From positions 1 to 40,589 of IMG/VR virus record IMGVR_UViG_3300020202_000049: a stretch of DNA of 40,589 nt, one strand, 5' to 3'. The translations under genes and the position numbers were made by a program. The stretch's first letter is position 1; every line of letters starts with the position of its first letter. The notes under the pieces are model-generated. The model was not told the origin of the DNA. It made no database searches and saw only the letters and a list, made by a program, of their open reading frames with translations. Shown here in pieces: positions 29,893 to 38,150 of this stretch. This DNA is from a virus.

Positions 29893-31285
29893 AGATATCG
29901 TAAAGACTGAAGCCGATACTAAAATCCTCGACCGTTACCTTTGCGAGAAGAGCTTGAAGCATCTCTGCCGTAACGTGCTTGGCTTTAAAGATTGGGATAA
30001 ATGTCACGATGATTTGGTCATCTTTGACGGCAAAAGCAAGAACAAACGCTTTAAACTCTATCTCCTCCCTCGCGGTCACCTTAAAACGTCCATCGTTACG
30101 ATTGGTAAAACCATTCAGGATCTTTTAGTGGACCCAGATACCACGATCCTTTTAACGAGCGCCATTTGGAATAACTCTCGCTCATTCCTCTCTGAAATCA
30201 AAGAATATCTCACTACCAAGTCATTCTTGCCGCACCTTTACGGTAAGTTTGAATCAAACCTGTGGAATAGTGACCAGATCATTATCAGCCAGAGAAAACG
30301 CCCGAACAAAACCCCTACCGTTGATACGGCCGGTATCGAAAAGACGATGACAGGTCAGCACTATAAGGTTATCCGCGCTGATGACTTGGTCAACCGCGAG
30401 AATGTCTCTACCCCTGACCAGATACAAAAAACAATCAATTACTTTAAAGACTTGCTCAAACTCTTGGAACCGGATGGACGTTTAGAGATTGTTGGTACAC
30501 GCTGGCATGATGCTGATCTCTATGGTCATATCCTTCGTGAGCTATGCAAAGAAGGGGAGTTAGATAGCTTTGCTGTACATAAGCGGAAAGCGGTAGAAGA
30601 TGGCAAGGTCATATTCCCGAACAAGTTTAATATCGCATTGCTTGAGAACATCAAAAAACAGCTTGGAACATACGATTATTCTTGCAACTACGAGAACGAG
30701 CCTATTAATCCTGAAACGCAACAGTTTAAACCGCCTTTCCGCTATTGGAATGAATTAGGTCAAGGATGCGAACATACCATCACGGTTGATTTAGCCGTTG
30801 GAGACAAAGAATCGTCCGATTTTAACGTCATTATGGACGCAACCGTTAATGGAGCAAACCAGCTATGCGCCGTTGATTATTACCGTGGCAAGTGCGGGAC
30901 AGCAGAGCTAATTGATCGTCTATTCTCTATGGCAATCTTATACCGCGTGAAGAAGGTTGGTATTGAGTCGGTCGCATACCAGAGAATATTCGCAAAGATG
31001 ATCGAGGAAGAATGCCGCAAGAGAAACGTATTCTTTCAGGTTATTCCTATCATCCCTCATAAAGACAAGTTCTCTCGCATCATGGCGCTTCAACCACGTT
31101 ATGAGTCTGGGAACCTTCTTTTAAAACAAGGGATGCATGAGCTGGAGGATGAGTTTACCCGCTTCCCCGTGGCTCAGCATGACGACATTTTAGACGCATT
31201 AGCAATGCAGTTATTACTCATTCAGCCGAGATATGAATCACGTCCGAAGGTTTATATCCCGCCCGAATATCAATCAGTCAGATAA
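29879..31285 (+). CDS. terL: Large terminase subunit (packaging ATPase/nuclease)
   Basis: 468 residues. The ATPase has a variant Walker A PRGHLKTS (64-71) and Walker B YKVIRADDLV (162-171). The C-terminal RNase H-like nuclease has D304 in TVDLAVGD, D314, E in VGIESVAYQ and QHDDILDALAM. All motifs intact. It drives DNA translocation into the prohead. Confidence 0.93.
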   Translation: MPQIEDIVKTEADTKILDRYLCEKSLKHLCRNVLGFKDWDKCHDDLVIFDGKSKNKRFKLYLLPRGHLKTSIVTIGKTIQDLLVDPDTTILLTSAIWNNSRSFLSEIKEYLTTKSFLPHLYGKFESNLWNSDQIIISQRKRPNKTPTVDTAGIEKTMTGQHYKVIRADDLVNRENVSTPDQIQKTINYFKDLLKLLEPDGRLEIVGTRWHDADLYGHILRELCKEGELDSFAVHKRKAVEDGKVIFPNKFNIALLENIKKQLGTYDYSCNYENEPINPETQQFKPPFRYWNELGQGCEHTITVDLAVGDKESSDFNVIMDATVNGANQLCAVDYYRGKCGTAELIDRLFSMAILYRVKKVGIESVAYQRIFAKMIEEECRKRNVFFQVIPIIPHKDKFSRIMALQPRYESGNLLLKQGMHELEDEFTRFPVAQHDDILDALAMQLLLIQPRYESRPKVYIPPEYQSVR

Positions 31286-31458
31286 TGCGATTTACTGGAA
31301 AGTTAGTTTATGCAGGCGGAAATCATAAAGTGTTCTGTAACGAAAAAGATCATGTGAGAGTGTCTGATACAAGAAATGAGAACATTTTTGAATACGATAA
31401 ATTTGGATGTGATTGCAGTAACTGGACGGAGGTGAACCGTGGCAAAGAAAAAGAATGA
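31285..31458 (+). CDS. 57-residue Cys-containing protein
   Basis: TAATG start on the terminase stop. MRFTGKLVYAGGNHKVFCNE..., then GCDCSNWTEV. Beta-like and coupled, function unknown. Confidence 0.55.
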   Translation: MRFTGKLVYAGGNHKVFCNEKDHVRVSDTRNENIFEYDKFGCDCSNWTEVNRGKEKE

Positions 31459-31597
31459 AGAAGCCGTTGAACAAACTGTAAATCCTCTTGAAGAAAGAGT
31501 GGCGAAGCTTGAAGGCGTGGTTGCAGAGCTGACCAAGTTCTGGAACGAAGTAAAAGAAAATCCATATATCAAGAAACCGAAAGGCGGTTTGATTTGA
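31439..31597 (+). CDS. 52-residue coiled-coil protein
   Basis: GTG start with GGAGG upstream, inside the previous gene. VAKKKNEEAVEQTVNPLEER..VAKLEGVVAEL is a coiled coil. Perhaps a head-assembly accessory. Confidence 0.6.
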   Translation: MAKKKNEEAVEQTVNPLEERVAKLEGVVAELTKFWNEVKENPYIKKPKGGLI

Positions 31598-31776
31598 AAT
31601 CAGAAATGAAATGCACGGTTATGTTTAAGAAAAATATTATGCCGGATTGGTGCGAATACATTAATTCATACTACGTTCGCGATGGCTTTATATTTTTTGA
31701 AAACATAGGTTCATCGGGTCTCTTTTACGCTTTTCCTCTAGATGAGATTTTGTCAATTACTACAACGGAGAAATAA
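31594..31776 (+). CDS. 60-residue hypothetical protein
   Basis: TTG at 31594 overlapping the previous TGA, or ATG at 31606. YVRDGFIFFENIGSSGLFYA suggests a small beta barrel. Unknown. Confidence 0.5.
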   Translation: MKSEMKCTVMFKKNIMPDWCEYINSYYVRDGFIFFENIGSSGLFYAFPLDEILSITTTEK

Positions 31777-31777
31777 T

Positions 31778-32074
31778 ATGGAATTCCCTTTAAAGTTCGC
31801 CTCTGATTACTCTATCCGTGACGCTAATGACAAGGTGATCTGTCCTTGCATTATTTACCGCTCTGACAAGTATCACATAGATGAGCAGATTGCTAACGGG
31901 AACATGATCGTAAGTGAGTTGAATAATAAACACGGGTACTTTTTAAACAAAGAAAAGAAATGGGAACGATTAGACGACATGGCTTTAAAAACCACGTTGG
32001 AAGAAGTTAACGGCGAGACAGTGACAGTGGAAGAACCAGTAAACGGTAAATTGCATAAATCTAGGAAAAAATAA
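31778..32074 (+). CDS. 98-residue structural-operon protein
   Basis: ATG at 31778 (the frame opens earlier at 31742 without support). A short beta/alpha fold, Lys-rich end. Abuts the portal gene. Possibly a head-completion accessory. Confidence 0.55.
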   Translation: MEFPLKFASDYSIRDANDKVICPCIIYRSDKYHIDEQIANGNMIVSELNNKHGYFLNKEKKWERLDDMALKTTLEEVNGETVTVEEPVNGKLHKSRKK

Positions 32075-32075
32075 A

Positions 32076-34187
32076 GTGGACGAGCTAAACCAACCCGACG
32101 ACTTAGAGACTACTGACATTCAAGCGCCTACCGGCGTTGATGCTGATGCTACCCCTACATCGATTGTAGACGAGATCGACGATAACGAGCTATCGGTCTA
32201 TATCATTAATAGGCTTCAAGCAGATATCCGTGACCGTGAAGCGTTCGGCTGGAACGCCATGCGGGTCTATGACGAGTATGCCTATAACGGTTACAAAAAG
32301 AAAGCAAATGAGCCATGGAATAACGCATCCAATTACTCTGTCCGCATGACAACGACGCTTGTCGATACCGCACACGCTAACACTATAGGTAGTATCTTCG
32401 CTGATCCTAATAAGGTTGCCGACGTTGAAGGTATTGGCAAAGAAGACGTTAGAAACGCAAAAAACATTTCCTCTTTAATTAATTGGCAAGTATTAAACGA
32501 TATTGACGATGCCAAGGATGTCTTGGATAAGGCGGTGCACACCGCATTCAAACATGGAAACTCACCGATAAAAGTTATCCAAGGCTCCGGCATCGCAGGT
32601 CAGAAGAAAAAGATCATCTGGAGACGTATTAACATCTGGAATATGTTTCTACCTGTAAACGCTCAAGGTGTGCAGCCGAGACACACCGACCATGTATTCG
32701 AGTTAATCCCATTAGATGAGAACGATTGGGAATCACGCAAAGGATTGAAAGGACCAGACGGCAAAGTGGTCTATGATGGAATTGAGGATCTAGGAAAAGG
32801 CAATTATATTTTCTCCTCCACAGGAATGGAAGAGATTACGACTGCGAAAGATAGAACCTCTGGCACATCGCTGGGTGATATGTACTCTCGAGATATGAGA
32901 TACATTCTTGAGTGTTACCTGACCTATCCGCATAAAGATAAAAAGACAAACGAGGTAACCTTAGTTGAGCTGGTAGTTACACTTGCTCCGAACGGTGGAA
33001 AGGTTATGCGAAAGGTTGAAAACACCGACATTGATGAAGCAACTGGCGATGCCGTTAGACCTTACGTCTGGAAGTTTCAGCCCTATCCCAGAGAAGATAG
33101 AGCCTATGGCGATTCACTCCCATGGCTTATCCGTCAGTCTCAGGAAGAGTTGGATTACGCTCACAATCAGGTTTTTAATGCGATTGAAAAGATCGTTAAA
33201 ACTCCCACATTCTACGATCCGAACGGTGGCTTTGATCCTGAAGAGGTTCAGATGACCCCTAATGGTTGGTATCCGGTTCCGAACCCGAATCAGAATATCT
33301 TTATCCCATCTTACGATTACGGCTCTATCTTTCAGCACTATCGCTCATTTGATCTTTATTGGGAATACGCCCAGAGGCAGACTGGTTTAACTGAACTCTT
33401 CCAAGGCCGACAACAGGACCGTCAGACGACGCTGGGTGAAGCTGAGATTAGGACTAACAAGGCTGAGATCAGATTTAAAGTTATTTATGACAGGCTTGAA
33501 GCCGGATTCTCAGAGTTACTTTATCTGACTTATTTTTACGATAGAAAATGGCTCCCTGAAGATACTGTCATCAAGGTGTTAGGAACTAGCGATTATAAAG
33601 CAGTCGCAGAAATATTTCCTGAAGGAATCAGCGGCCTTTACAATTTCCGTTTCTCGAGCGCTCCTCTAACAGAGAAAGCAAAAAGACGTAACGACATTGA
33701 GCAGGCTTATCTTAAAGCCATGTCCATGTCGATGGTTGCAAACTCAGACGCGAATCAATGGAAGCTTTTAAACTGGTATTGGGAAGAGCTTGGATTTAGA
33801 AACCTTGGAGATGTAATTTCTAAACCAAAAGAAGCAAACATCATGAGCCCACAGGAAGCGATTCAAAGAATTATGTCGGGTGAGTATGAAATCATCCCAG
33901 ATCCTGGTATCGACGCACCAGATTATATTCTCCGTCTTAAATCATTTATGCGATCTGATACGTTTAAGAAGGCAAAGCAAGAGGAAAAACAAGCAATCAT
34001 GACGCTGCTTCGTCGCGTTGATATGATCCGTATGGGTCAACAGCTTGCGATTCAAGATGCGCAGATATTGAAACAGAGAATGGCTCAGGAAGCTGCAGTT
34101 ATGGGTAATTCTGATATGACTGAAAGCGGAGTAAGAAATTACATGAATGGCGCATCGCCTGATAATCAGCCGGCAGGTGTGCAATGA
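32076..34187 (+). CDS. Portal protein
   Basis: 703 residues from a GTG, the size of P22-type portals. After an acidic start come YDEYAYNGYKKKANEPWNNA, then DTAHANTIGSIFADP, a beta-rich wing, and a stem-helix region with PWLIRQSQEELDYAHNQVFN and DRQTTLGEAEIRTNKAE. The C terminus is helical and Gln-rich (barrel-like). Dodecameric vertex for packaging and adaptor binding. Confidence 0.88.
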   Translation: MDELNQPDDLETTDIQAPTGVDADATPTSIVDEIDDNELSVYIINRLQADIRDREAFGWNAMRVYDEYAYNGYKKKANEPWNNASNYSVRMTTTLVDTAHANTIGSIFADPNKVADVEGIGKEDVRNAKNISSLINWQVLNDIDDAKDVLDKAVHTAFKHGNSPIKVIQGSGIAGQKKKIIWRRINIWNMFLPVNAQGVQPRHTDHVFELIPLDENDWESRKGLKGPDGKVVYDGIEDLGKGNYIFSSTGMEEITTAKDRTSGTSLGDMYSRDMRYILECYLTYPHKDKKTNEVTLVELVVTLAPNGGKVMRKVENTDIDEATGDAVRPYVWKFQPYPREDRAYGDSLPWLIRQSQEELDYAHNQVFNAIEKIVKTPTFYDPNGGFDPEEVQMTPNGWYPVPNPNQNIFIPSYDYGSIFQHYRSFDLYWEYAQRQTGLTELFQGRQQDRQTTLGEAEIRTNKAEIRFKVIYDRLEAGFSELLYLTYFYDRKWLPEDTVIKVLGTSDYKAVAEIFPEGISGLYNFRFSSAPLTEKAKRRNDIEQAYLKAMSMSMVANSDANQWKLLNWYWEELGFRNLGDVISKPKEANIMSPQEAIQRIMSGEYEIIPDPGIDAPDYILRLKSFMRSDTFKKAKQEEKQAIMTLLRRVDMIRMGQQLAIQDAQILKQRMAQEAAVMGNSDMTESGVRNYMNGASPDNQPAGVQ

Positions 34188-34456
34188 AAAAATATACCCG
34201 TGAGGACAAGCTCAGAATCTCCGAACAATTACTAGCCTCAGAATATTGGGAATGGTTGAAGAGCGAATATGAAAAAGAAGCGAAAAGGTTCGAAACGTCG
34301 CAGCACACGGACCCGGAGAAAGATAAAACGCTCATCTTTAGACAAGGCATTTATGCAGGAATTAAGCTCTGCCTTGAATTGCCTGAAACCGTTAGATCAG
34401 GTAATGAAAAATTAATCAACCGCATAATGTCAGCGGTCATGGGAGACAGAACATGA
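34184..34456 (+). CDS. 90-residue helical protein
   Basis: ATGA overlap with the portal stop. EYWEWLKSEYEKEAKRFETS is charged helix; it overlaps the next gene. A head-assembly accessory is inferred from position. Confidence 0.55.
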   Translation: MKKYTREDKLRISEQLLASEYWEWLKSEYEKEAKRFETSQHTDPEKDKTLIFRQGIYAGIKLCLELPETVRSGNEKLINRIMSAVMGDRT

Positions 34457-34704
34457 AATACGATATGCCGGTACTGAAAGAAGCAAAAGGAAAAGGAAAG
34501 ATTAAATCCATCCACATTGATATCGCTGAAAATGGATTCAAATACTGCGCTCATACTGACAAAATGGAATCAAAAGATTATGTGTATGAAGACATTGCAG
34601 ATGTACTTAAAGCCGTTAAAGACGATCTGACTAGTCCACATTTAAGGACATATAAGAAAGACAAGGGTTTAATGTCAGAAGCTAAAAGGACGAAGAAGTG
34701 CTAA
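34453..34704 (+). CDS. 83-residue hypothetical protein
   Basis: GKIKSIHIDIAENGFKYCAH suggests a small alpha/beta fold with Cys. The 3' end overlaps the next gene by 7 bases. Unknown. Confidence 0.55.
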   Translation: MKYDMPVLKEAKGKGKIKSIHIDIAENGFKYCAHTDKMESKDYVYEDIADVLKAVKDDLTSPHLRTYKKDKGLMSEAKRTKKC

Positions 34705-35219
34705 CGCAAACTCTAGATTCAGGCGAGAAAATCCATACCCAAGACGGTTATATTCAGTCGGTAGAGCCCGCTGAAACCCTCTTTGGATATACCTGTTTCT
34801 CCGCCATGATTCCACCGATGAAGCCAGAAAATATGCTGATCCTTGGTTACGGTAACGGGACCGTATCGGAACTCACTAAGAAAATCTGGGGTGACGTTAA
34901 GGTAACCGGCATTGATCTAAATGCTCCTTTAAAAGTGTCTGGAAAGGACATCGTGATCGAGATGGACGCACAGGAATTTGTGAAAGATTGTCGGAGCCAA
35001 TACGATTACATTGTCATTGATCTATATAACGGAAAAGAAGTTTGTGAGTTTATCTTTAATGAAGATTTTGTCCGTAAGCTTCGAGAGATTTGCAGCTTAA
35101 GGCTATCAATCAATTTGTTTGAGTATCACATTACGAAAGATATTCATTATTGGGAATTTTTCAAGCATGAGATCTCAAAGACAATAGGAAGGAATAGAGT
35201 AAGTTTCTTTAAAAAATGA
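34698..35219 (+). CDS. Methyltransferase / spermidine synthase-like protein
   Basis: 173 residues from a GTG. MLILGYGNGTVSELTKKIWG (about 45-65) is a Rossmann GxGxGT-like nucleotide/SAM loop, followed by VTGIDLNAPLK (acidic end of strand 2) and YDYIVIDLYNGKEV (strand 4). The spermidine synthase fold shares this pattern (GxGxG...ID...VID). The acceptor-specific residues are not clear. Sits between portal and scaffold, unusual for a SAM-type enzyme. May modify a virion or host component. Confidence 0.7.
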   Translation: MLTQTLDSGEKIHTQDGYIQSVEPAETLFGYTCFSAMIPPMKPENMLILGYGNGTVSELTKKIWGDVKVTGIDLNAPLKVSGKDIVIEMDAQEFVKDCRSQYDYIVIDLYNGKEVCEFIFNEDFVRKLREICSLRLSINLFEYHITKDIHYWEFFKHEISKTIGRNRVSFFKK

Positions 35220-35437
35220 AATTTGAAATAGATGTAGACCCAACAAGATTTATTTGTTTTGCGTGTTTTAAACCAGCAAATGTGTTTTGTGGAGATAGAA
35301 GTTTTTGCAAGAGATGTTGGGAGTTTTTAGGGTGGTACGACATCGACAACAATTTGGTTGACGGAAACCCAAAAACAGAATTCCATTTATTTAACTATTT
35401 GCATCAAATTGGAGAGATACATAAACCAATAAAGTAA
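35216..35437 (+). CDS. 73-residue zinc-ribbon protein
   Basis: FICFACFKPANVFCGDRSFC then KRCWEFLGWYDID give four Cys in CxxC/CxxC plus one more. ATGA-coupled to the methyltransferase-like gene; they may act together. Confidence 0.6.
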   Translation: MKFEIDVDPTRFICFACFKPANVFCGDRSFCKRCWEFLGWYDIDNNLVDGNPKTEFHLFNYLHQIGEIHKPIK

Positions 35438-35460
35438 GAAGTTAATCATATCACCAAAAC

Positions 35461-35590
35461 GCCCCGCTACGGCACGTGTGATTCCGACAAATTTGGGAAT
35501 CAGCTCTGTAGCGGGGCTTTCCTTTTGGTAGTAAAGGCTCTCACCGATAGAGCGCTTGCTACCAAAAAACTTTCTCCCTTCAAGGGAGGA
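35461..35590 (+). other. Three hairpins upstream of scaffold gene
   Basis: Hairpin 1: GCCCCGCTAC/GTAGCGGGGC (35461-35517) with an inner TGATTCC/GGAATCA helix. Hairpin 2: TTTTGGTAG/CTACCAAAA (35523-35567) with an inner GCTCT/AGAGC. Hairpin 3: CTCCCTT-C-AAGGGAG (35574-35588). A candidate processing or attenuation leader of the capsid genes. Confidence 0.55.
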
Positions 35591-35613
35591 AATATAAAAC
35601 GGAGGTTTGAAAA

Positions 35614-36342
35614 ATGGAGCTTGAAAAAGACGTGATTGAATCGGAATCGTCTACCGATATTGATTCTCAGGAGCCAACACCCAACTCGAGTGAGGGTAAC
35701 AACTCGTTAAAAGGCGAAGAGAACTTCAAGGAACTACTGAAAAAGAAAGACAAGGCAATTAGTGACTTGCGGGCGAAGCTGGAAAGCTATCAGTCCGAGA
35801 AAGAGGAAAGGATAGAGGAACTGGAGTCTAAAAAGCGTCTGAGCGCATCCGAACAGGACGAACTTGAATCGCTTCAGGATCAAGTGGCCGCTATCAAAAG
35901 AGATAAAAGATCAAAACCCTGGTTAGAGGTGAACAAGGAAATATCGAAGAACGTTACCAAAGACGGGATTGATTCTTTAGATCTTGCCTATGCTGAAGAG
36001 TTTGTAGAGGAACTAGCCGAGAAAGAAGGAAAGGACGTGGATGAGTTCATGCCCGAGATTAAAAAGTATATGCGCCGGGTAGACCCCGAAGCGAATATGC
36101 GCCTTCTTACCAGAGCCAAGAAAGCCTACAAGATGATGAAGCATGAGGAAACTCTCTCTAAACGTGAGAAGGAATTGCTTGAAAAAGAAAGACGTTTTTC
36201 TGAAGCAGGAGGTTCCAAACAGCCCAAAGCTCCATCTAGAGACGAATTACTCGGTTGGAAAAACAGCAAAGACCCTGACTTAGCTTTAACACAGTTACTT
36301 AAAGGGGTTAATGCCGTTCAATCAGAGCAAACGTCCAGATAA
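35614..36342 (+). CDS. Scaffolding protein
   Basis: 242 residues. Ser/Glu-rich N terminus, then a charged coiled coil (KKKDKAISDLRAKLESYQSE) and a helical C terminus. Immediately precedes the major capsid gene, with a GGAGG ribosome site, the standard place and character of a phage scaffold. No protease domain is visible. Confidence 0.75.
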   Translation: MELEKDVIESESSTDIDSQEPTPNSSEGNNSLKGEENFKELLKKKDKAISDLRAKLESYQSEKEERIEELESKKRLSASEQDELESLQDQVAAIKRDKRSKPWLEVNKEISKNVTKDGIDSLDLAYAEEFVEELAEKEGKDVDEFMPEIKKYMRRVDPEANMRLLTRAKKAYKMMKHEETLSKREKELLEKERRFSEAGGSKQPKAPSRDELLGWKNSKDPDLALTQLLKGVNAVQSEQTSR

Positions 36343-36368
36343 TCTCCACGAACAAGGAGGCCATTTAA

Positions 36369-37265
36369 ATGGCACAGAACGTTTACTTAGATTCATATTA
36401 TGCGGTTGGTAACCGTGAAGATTTAATCAACATCATCACGAATATCAGCCCTGAAGAAACAGTATTTATGTCCCGCATCGGCAAGACTACCGCGACCCTT
36501 CGCGTTCACGAATGGTTGACTGAAACACTGCAAGCCGCAAACTCCGGCAATGCAGTTCTCGAAGGTGCGACAGCCGCCTATGCGTCCAGCGATGTAACCC
36601 CCCGGACCAGAGTGTCAAACCACACTCAGATCCTCCGTAAAACCTTCAGCGTTTCCTACTCTCAGGATCGTTTCGATAAAGCCGGAATTTCTGGCACGGA
36701 ATTTGATCATCAGAGAATGCTGAAAACCAAAGAATTGGCTCGTGATATGAACTCGGCACTTATCAATCAAGCCTCTGCTTCCGGCACGTCTGCGGTTGCA
36801 AGAACCTTGAATGGTATGTTGGCTGCGATCACCACCAACACTGGTTCTGCTAACAGCCTTCCTCTCGATGAAGCGAACTTTAACACGGTTCTGCAAAACA
36901 TCTGGACCCAAGGTGGAGCGCCGAATGCGGTTTACGTTGGCGGATTCAACAAACGGACGATCTCCGGTTGGACTTCTCCTTTAAACCGTAACATCGACGC
37001 GGCTGGCAAAAAGCGCGTGGTTGCGACGGATGTTTATGATTCTGACTTCGGTCAAATGTCGATCTATCTTGAACGGCATATGCCTGCGGCTCAGGTCGCT
37101 ATCTTGGAAGAGAAGTATTGGAAAACGGCATTCGCCCGTCCGCTCTTCTTCGAAGAAACCGGAAAACGCGGTGGAGTTCGGGAAGGTTACGTGGAATCCG
37201 AAATCACACTCGAATACTTGGCCGAAAATTCCAGTGGCAAAATCACTGGAACGGCAACTGCTTAA
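36369..37265 (+). CDS. Major capsid protein (HK97-fold, DUF5309-like)
   Basis: 298 residues, GGAGG upstream. REDLINIITNISPEETVFMS, then SNHTQILRKTFSVSYSQDRF and YVGGFNKRTISGWTSPLN match the DUF5309/SU10-type capsid family. Beta strands and an E-loop-like stretch are consistent with an HK97 fold. No N-terminal signal or delta domain. Followed by a gene for a secreted-type accessory protein. Confidence 0.85.
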   Translation: MAQNVYLDSYYAVGNREDLINIITNISPEETVFMSRIGKTTATLRVHEWLTETLQAANSGNAVLEGATAAYASSDVTPRTRVSNHTQILRKTFSVSYSQDRFDKAGISGTEFDHQRMLKTKELARDMNSALINQASASGTSAVARTLNGMLAAITTNTGSANSLPLDEANFNTVLQNIWTQGGAPNAVYVGGFNKRTISGWTSPLNRNIDAAGKKRVVATDVYDSDFGQMSIYLERHMPAAQVAILEEKYWKTAFARPLFFEETGKRGGVREGYVESEITLEYLAENSSGKITGTATA

Positions 37266-37279
37266 TAGGAGGCGCATAA

Positions 37280-37744
37280 ATGAATAAATTAAAAGGTTTG
37301 TTTATCGCTTCACTGTTAATCATGTCGGCTGGAATCGCGAAAGCGGATCTTATTTCCGGTCAAAGCGGTTGGAACTTCACTCATTTCGCTGATTCAGGGT
37401 CCTTGACCACTGAAGCTGTTGAAATTGGTGCGATCTATATGTCCTCGGGTATCAGCACTCAGGCAGATTACGGCATTCTGTTCTCTACGAATGCAACGTC
37501 TTCTGTTCTGTTCGGCGCTCTCCCCGCGGCTGGTCGAGTCAGCCCTGCGTTGATCTTCAACTCAACGACTACCCTGACCGGTGACCAATTGGCTCCCGCA
37601 ATGGATCGCGTGTGGAACGCAATCGGACCTGATGGAAACGGTATCCGCCTCAACAACGGCGCTTATTGGTTTGCATCGGCCGGTGCATCTGGTGAAGCTC
37701 GCCGCGCTGTTATCAAATGGCGCAGAGGCAAATCAGGTAACTAA
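37280..37744 (+). CDS. Secreted-type head accessory/decoration protein
   Basis: 154 residues, GGAGG before the ATG. Residues 1-22 (GLFIASLLIMSAGIAKA) form a signal peptide with an AKA cleavage site. The mature part is a short beta protein (FSTNATSSVLFGALPAAGRV; GNGIRLNNGAYWFASAGA) with two near-equal halves. Position after the capsid gene is that of a decoration protein. Why it would be exported is unclear; see findings. Confidence 0.75.
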   Translation: MNKLKGLFIASLLIMSAGIAKADLISGQSGWNFTHFADSGSLTTEAVEIGAIYMSSGISTQADYGILFSTNATSSVLFGALPAAGRVSPALIFNSTTTLTGDQLAPAMDRVWNAIGPDGNGIRLNNGAYWFASAGASGEARRAVIKWRRGKSGN

Positions 37745-37751
37745 TAGTTTA

Positions 37752-37787
37752 ATCGGACGGGGGAGGTTAACGCCTCCCTCGTCTGAT
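37752..37787 (+). terminator. 15-bp hairpin after capsid/accessory genes
   Basis: ATCGGACGGGGGAGG pairs with CCTCCCTCGTCTGAT (two G-T pairs), loop TTAACG. The following sequence, GCTTTAAAAGG, has only a short T-run, so partial termination or an mRNA-end stabiliser that boosts capsid mRNA is likely. Confidence 0.6.
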
Positions 37788-37802
37788 GCTTTAAAAGGAA
37801 AC

Positions 37803-38150
37803 ATGAAAGAGTATTTACAATCCTGCGGTTTAGAAGAAGCAAAAGACATGATCGGCTTTATTGAGCAGATCAAGGCTTATAAAGCATACGTTCTAGCTCG
37901 CCGCCGTGCAGAGATTAAAAGAACTCTTGAAGAATGCAAGGAACAAAGAAGTTTAAACCTTCTCTCTTCTAACGGCTGGAACAAAGATAAGACACTTAAG
38001 GCTAAAGCGAAAATCCCGCAATGGATGATTTTTGATGAGGAATACGGCAAGTATTTCGACCCAGAAATCCCGGTTGAGGATAGAGCAAAAGAAAAAGAAA
38101 AGCTACTTAAACGATTGGATAAGGAATATGGAAACTTCAGAGTCTCGTAA
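37803..38150 (+). CDS. 115-residue basic helical protein
   Basis: ATG at 37803 with AAAAGGAAAC; EYLQSCGLEEAKDMIGFIEQ then Lys-rich segments. Overlaps the next gene by 23 bases. Unknown head or host-modifying partner. Confidence 0.55.
   Translation: MKEYLQSCGLEEAKDMIGFIEQIKAYKAYVLARRRAEIKRTLEECKEQRSLNLLSSNGWNKDKTLKAKAKIPQWMIFDEEYGKYFDPEIPVEDRAKEKEKLLKRLDKEYGNFRVS

Noticed and set aside
31292-31572. Several minus-strand frames over the small genes after terL
   Set aside because: These are antisense shadows; the plus-strand mini-genes there have TAATG/GGAGG-supported starts.
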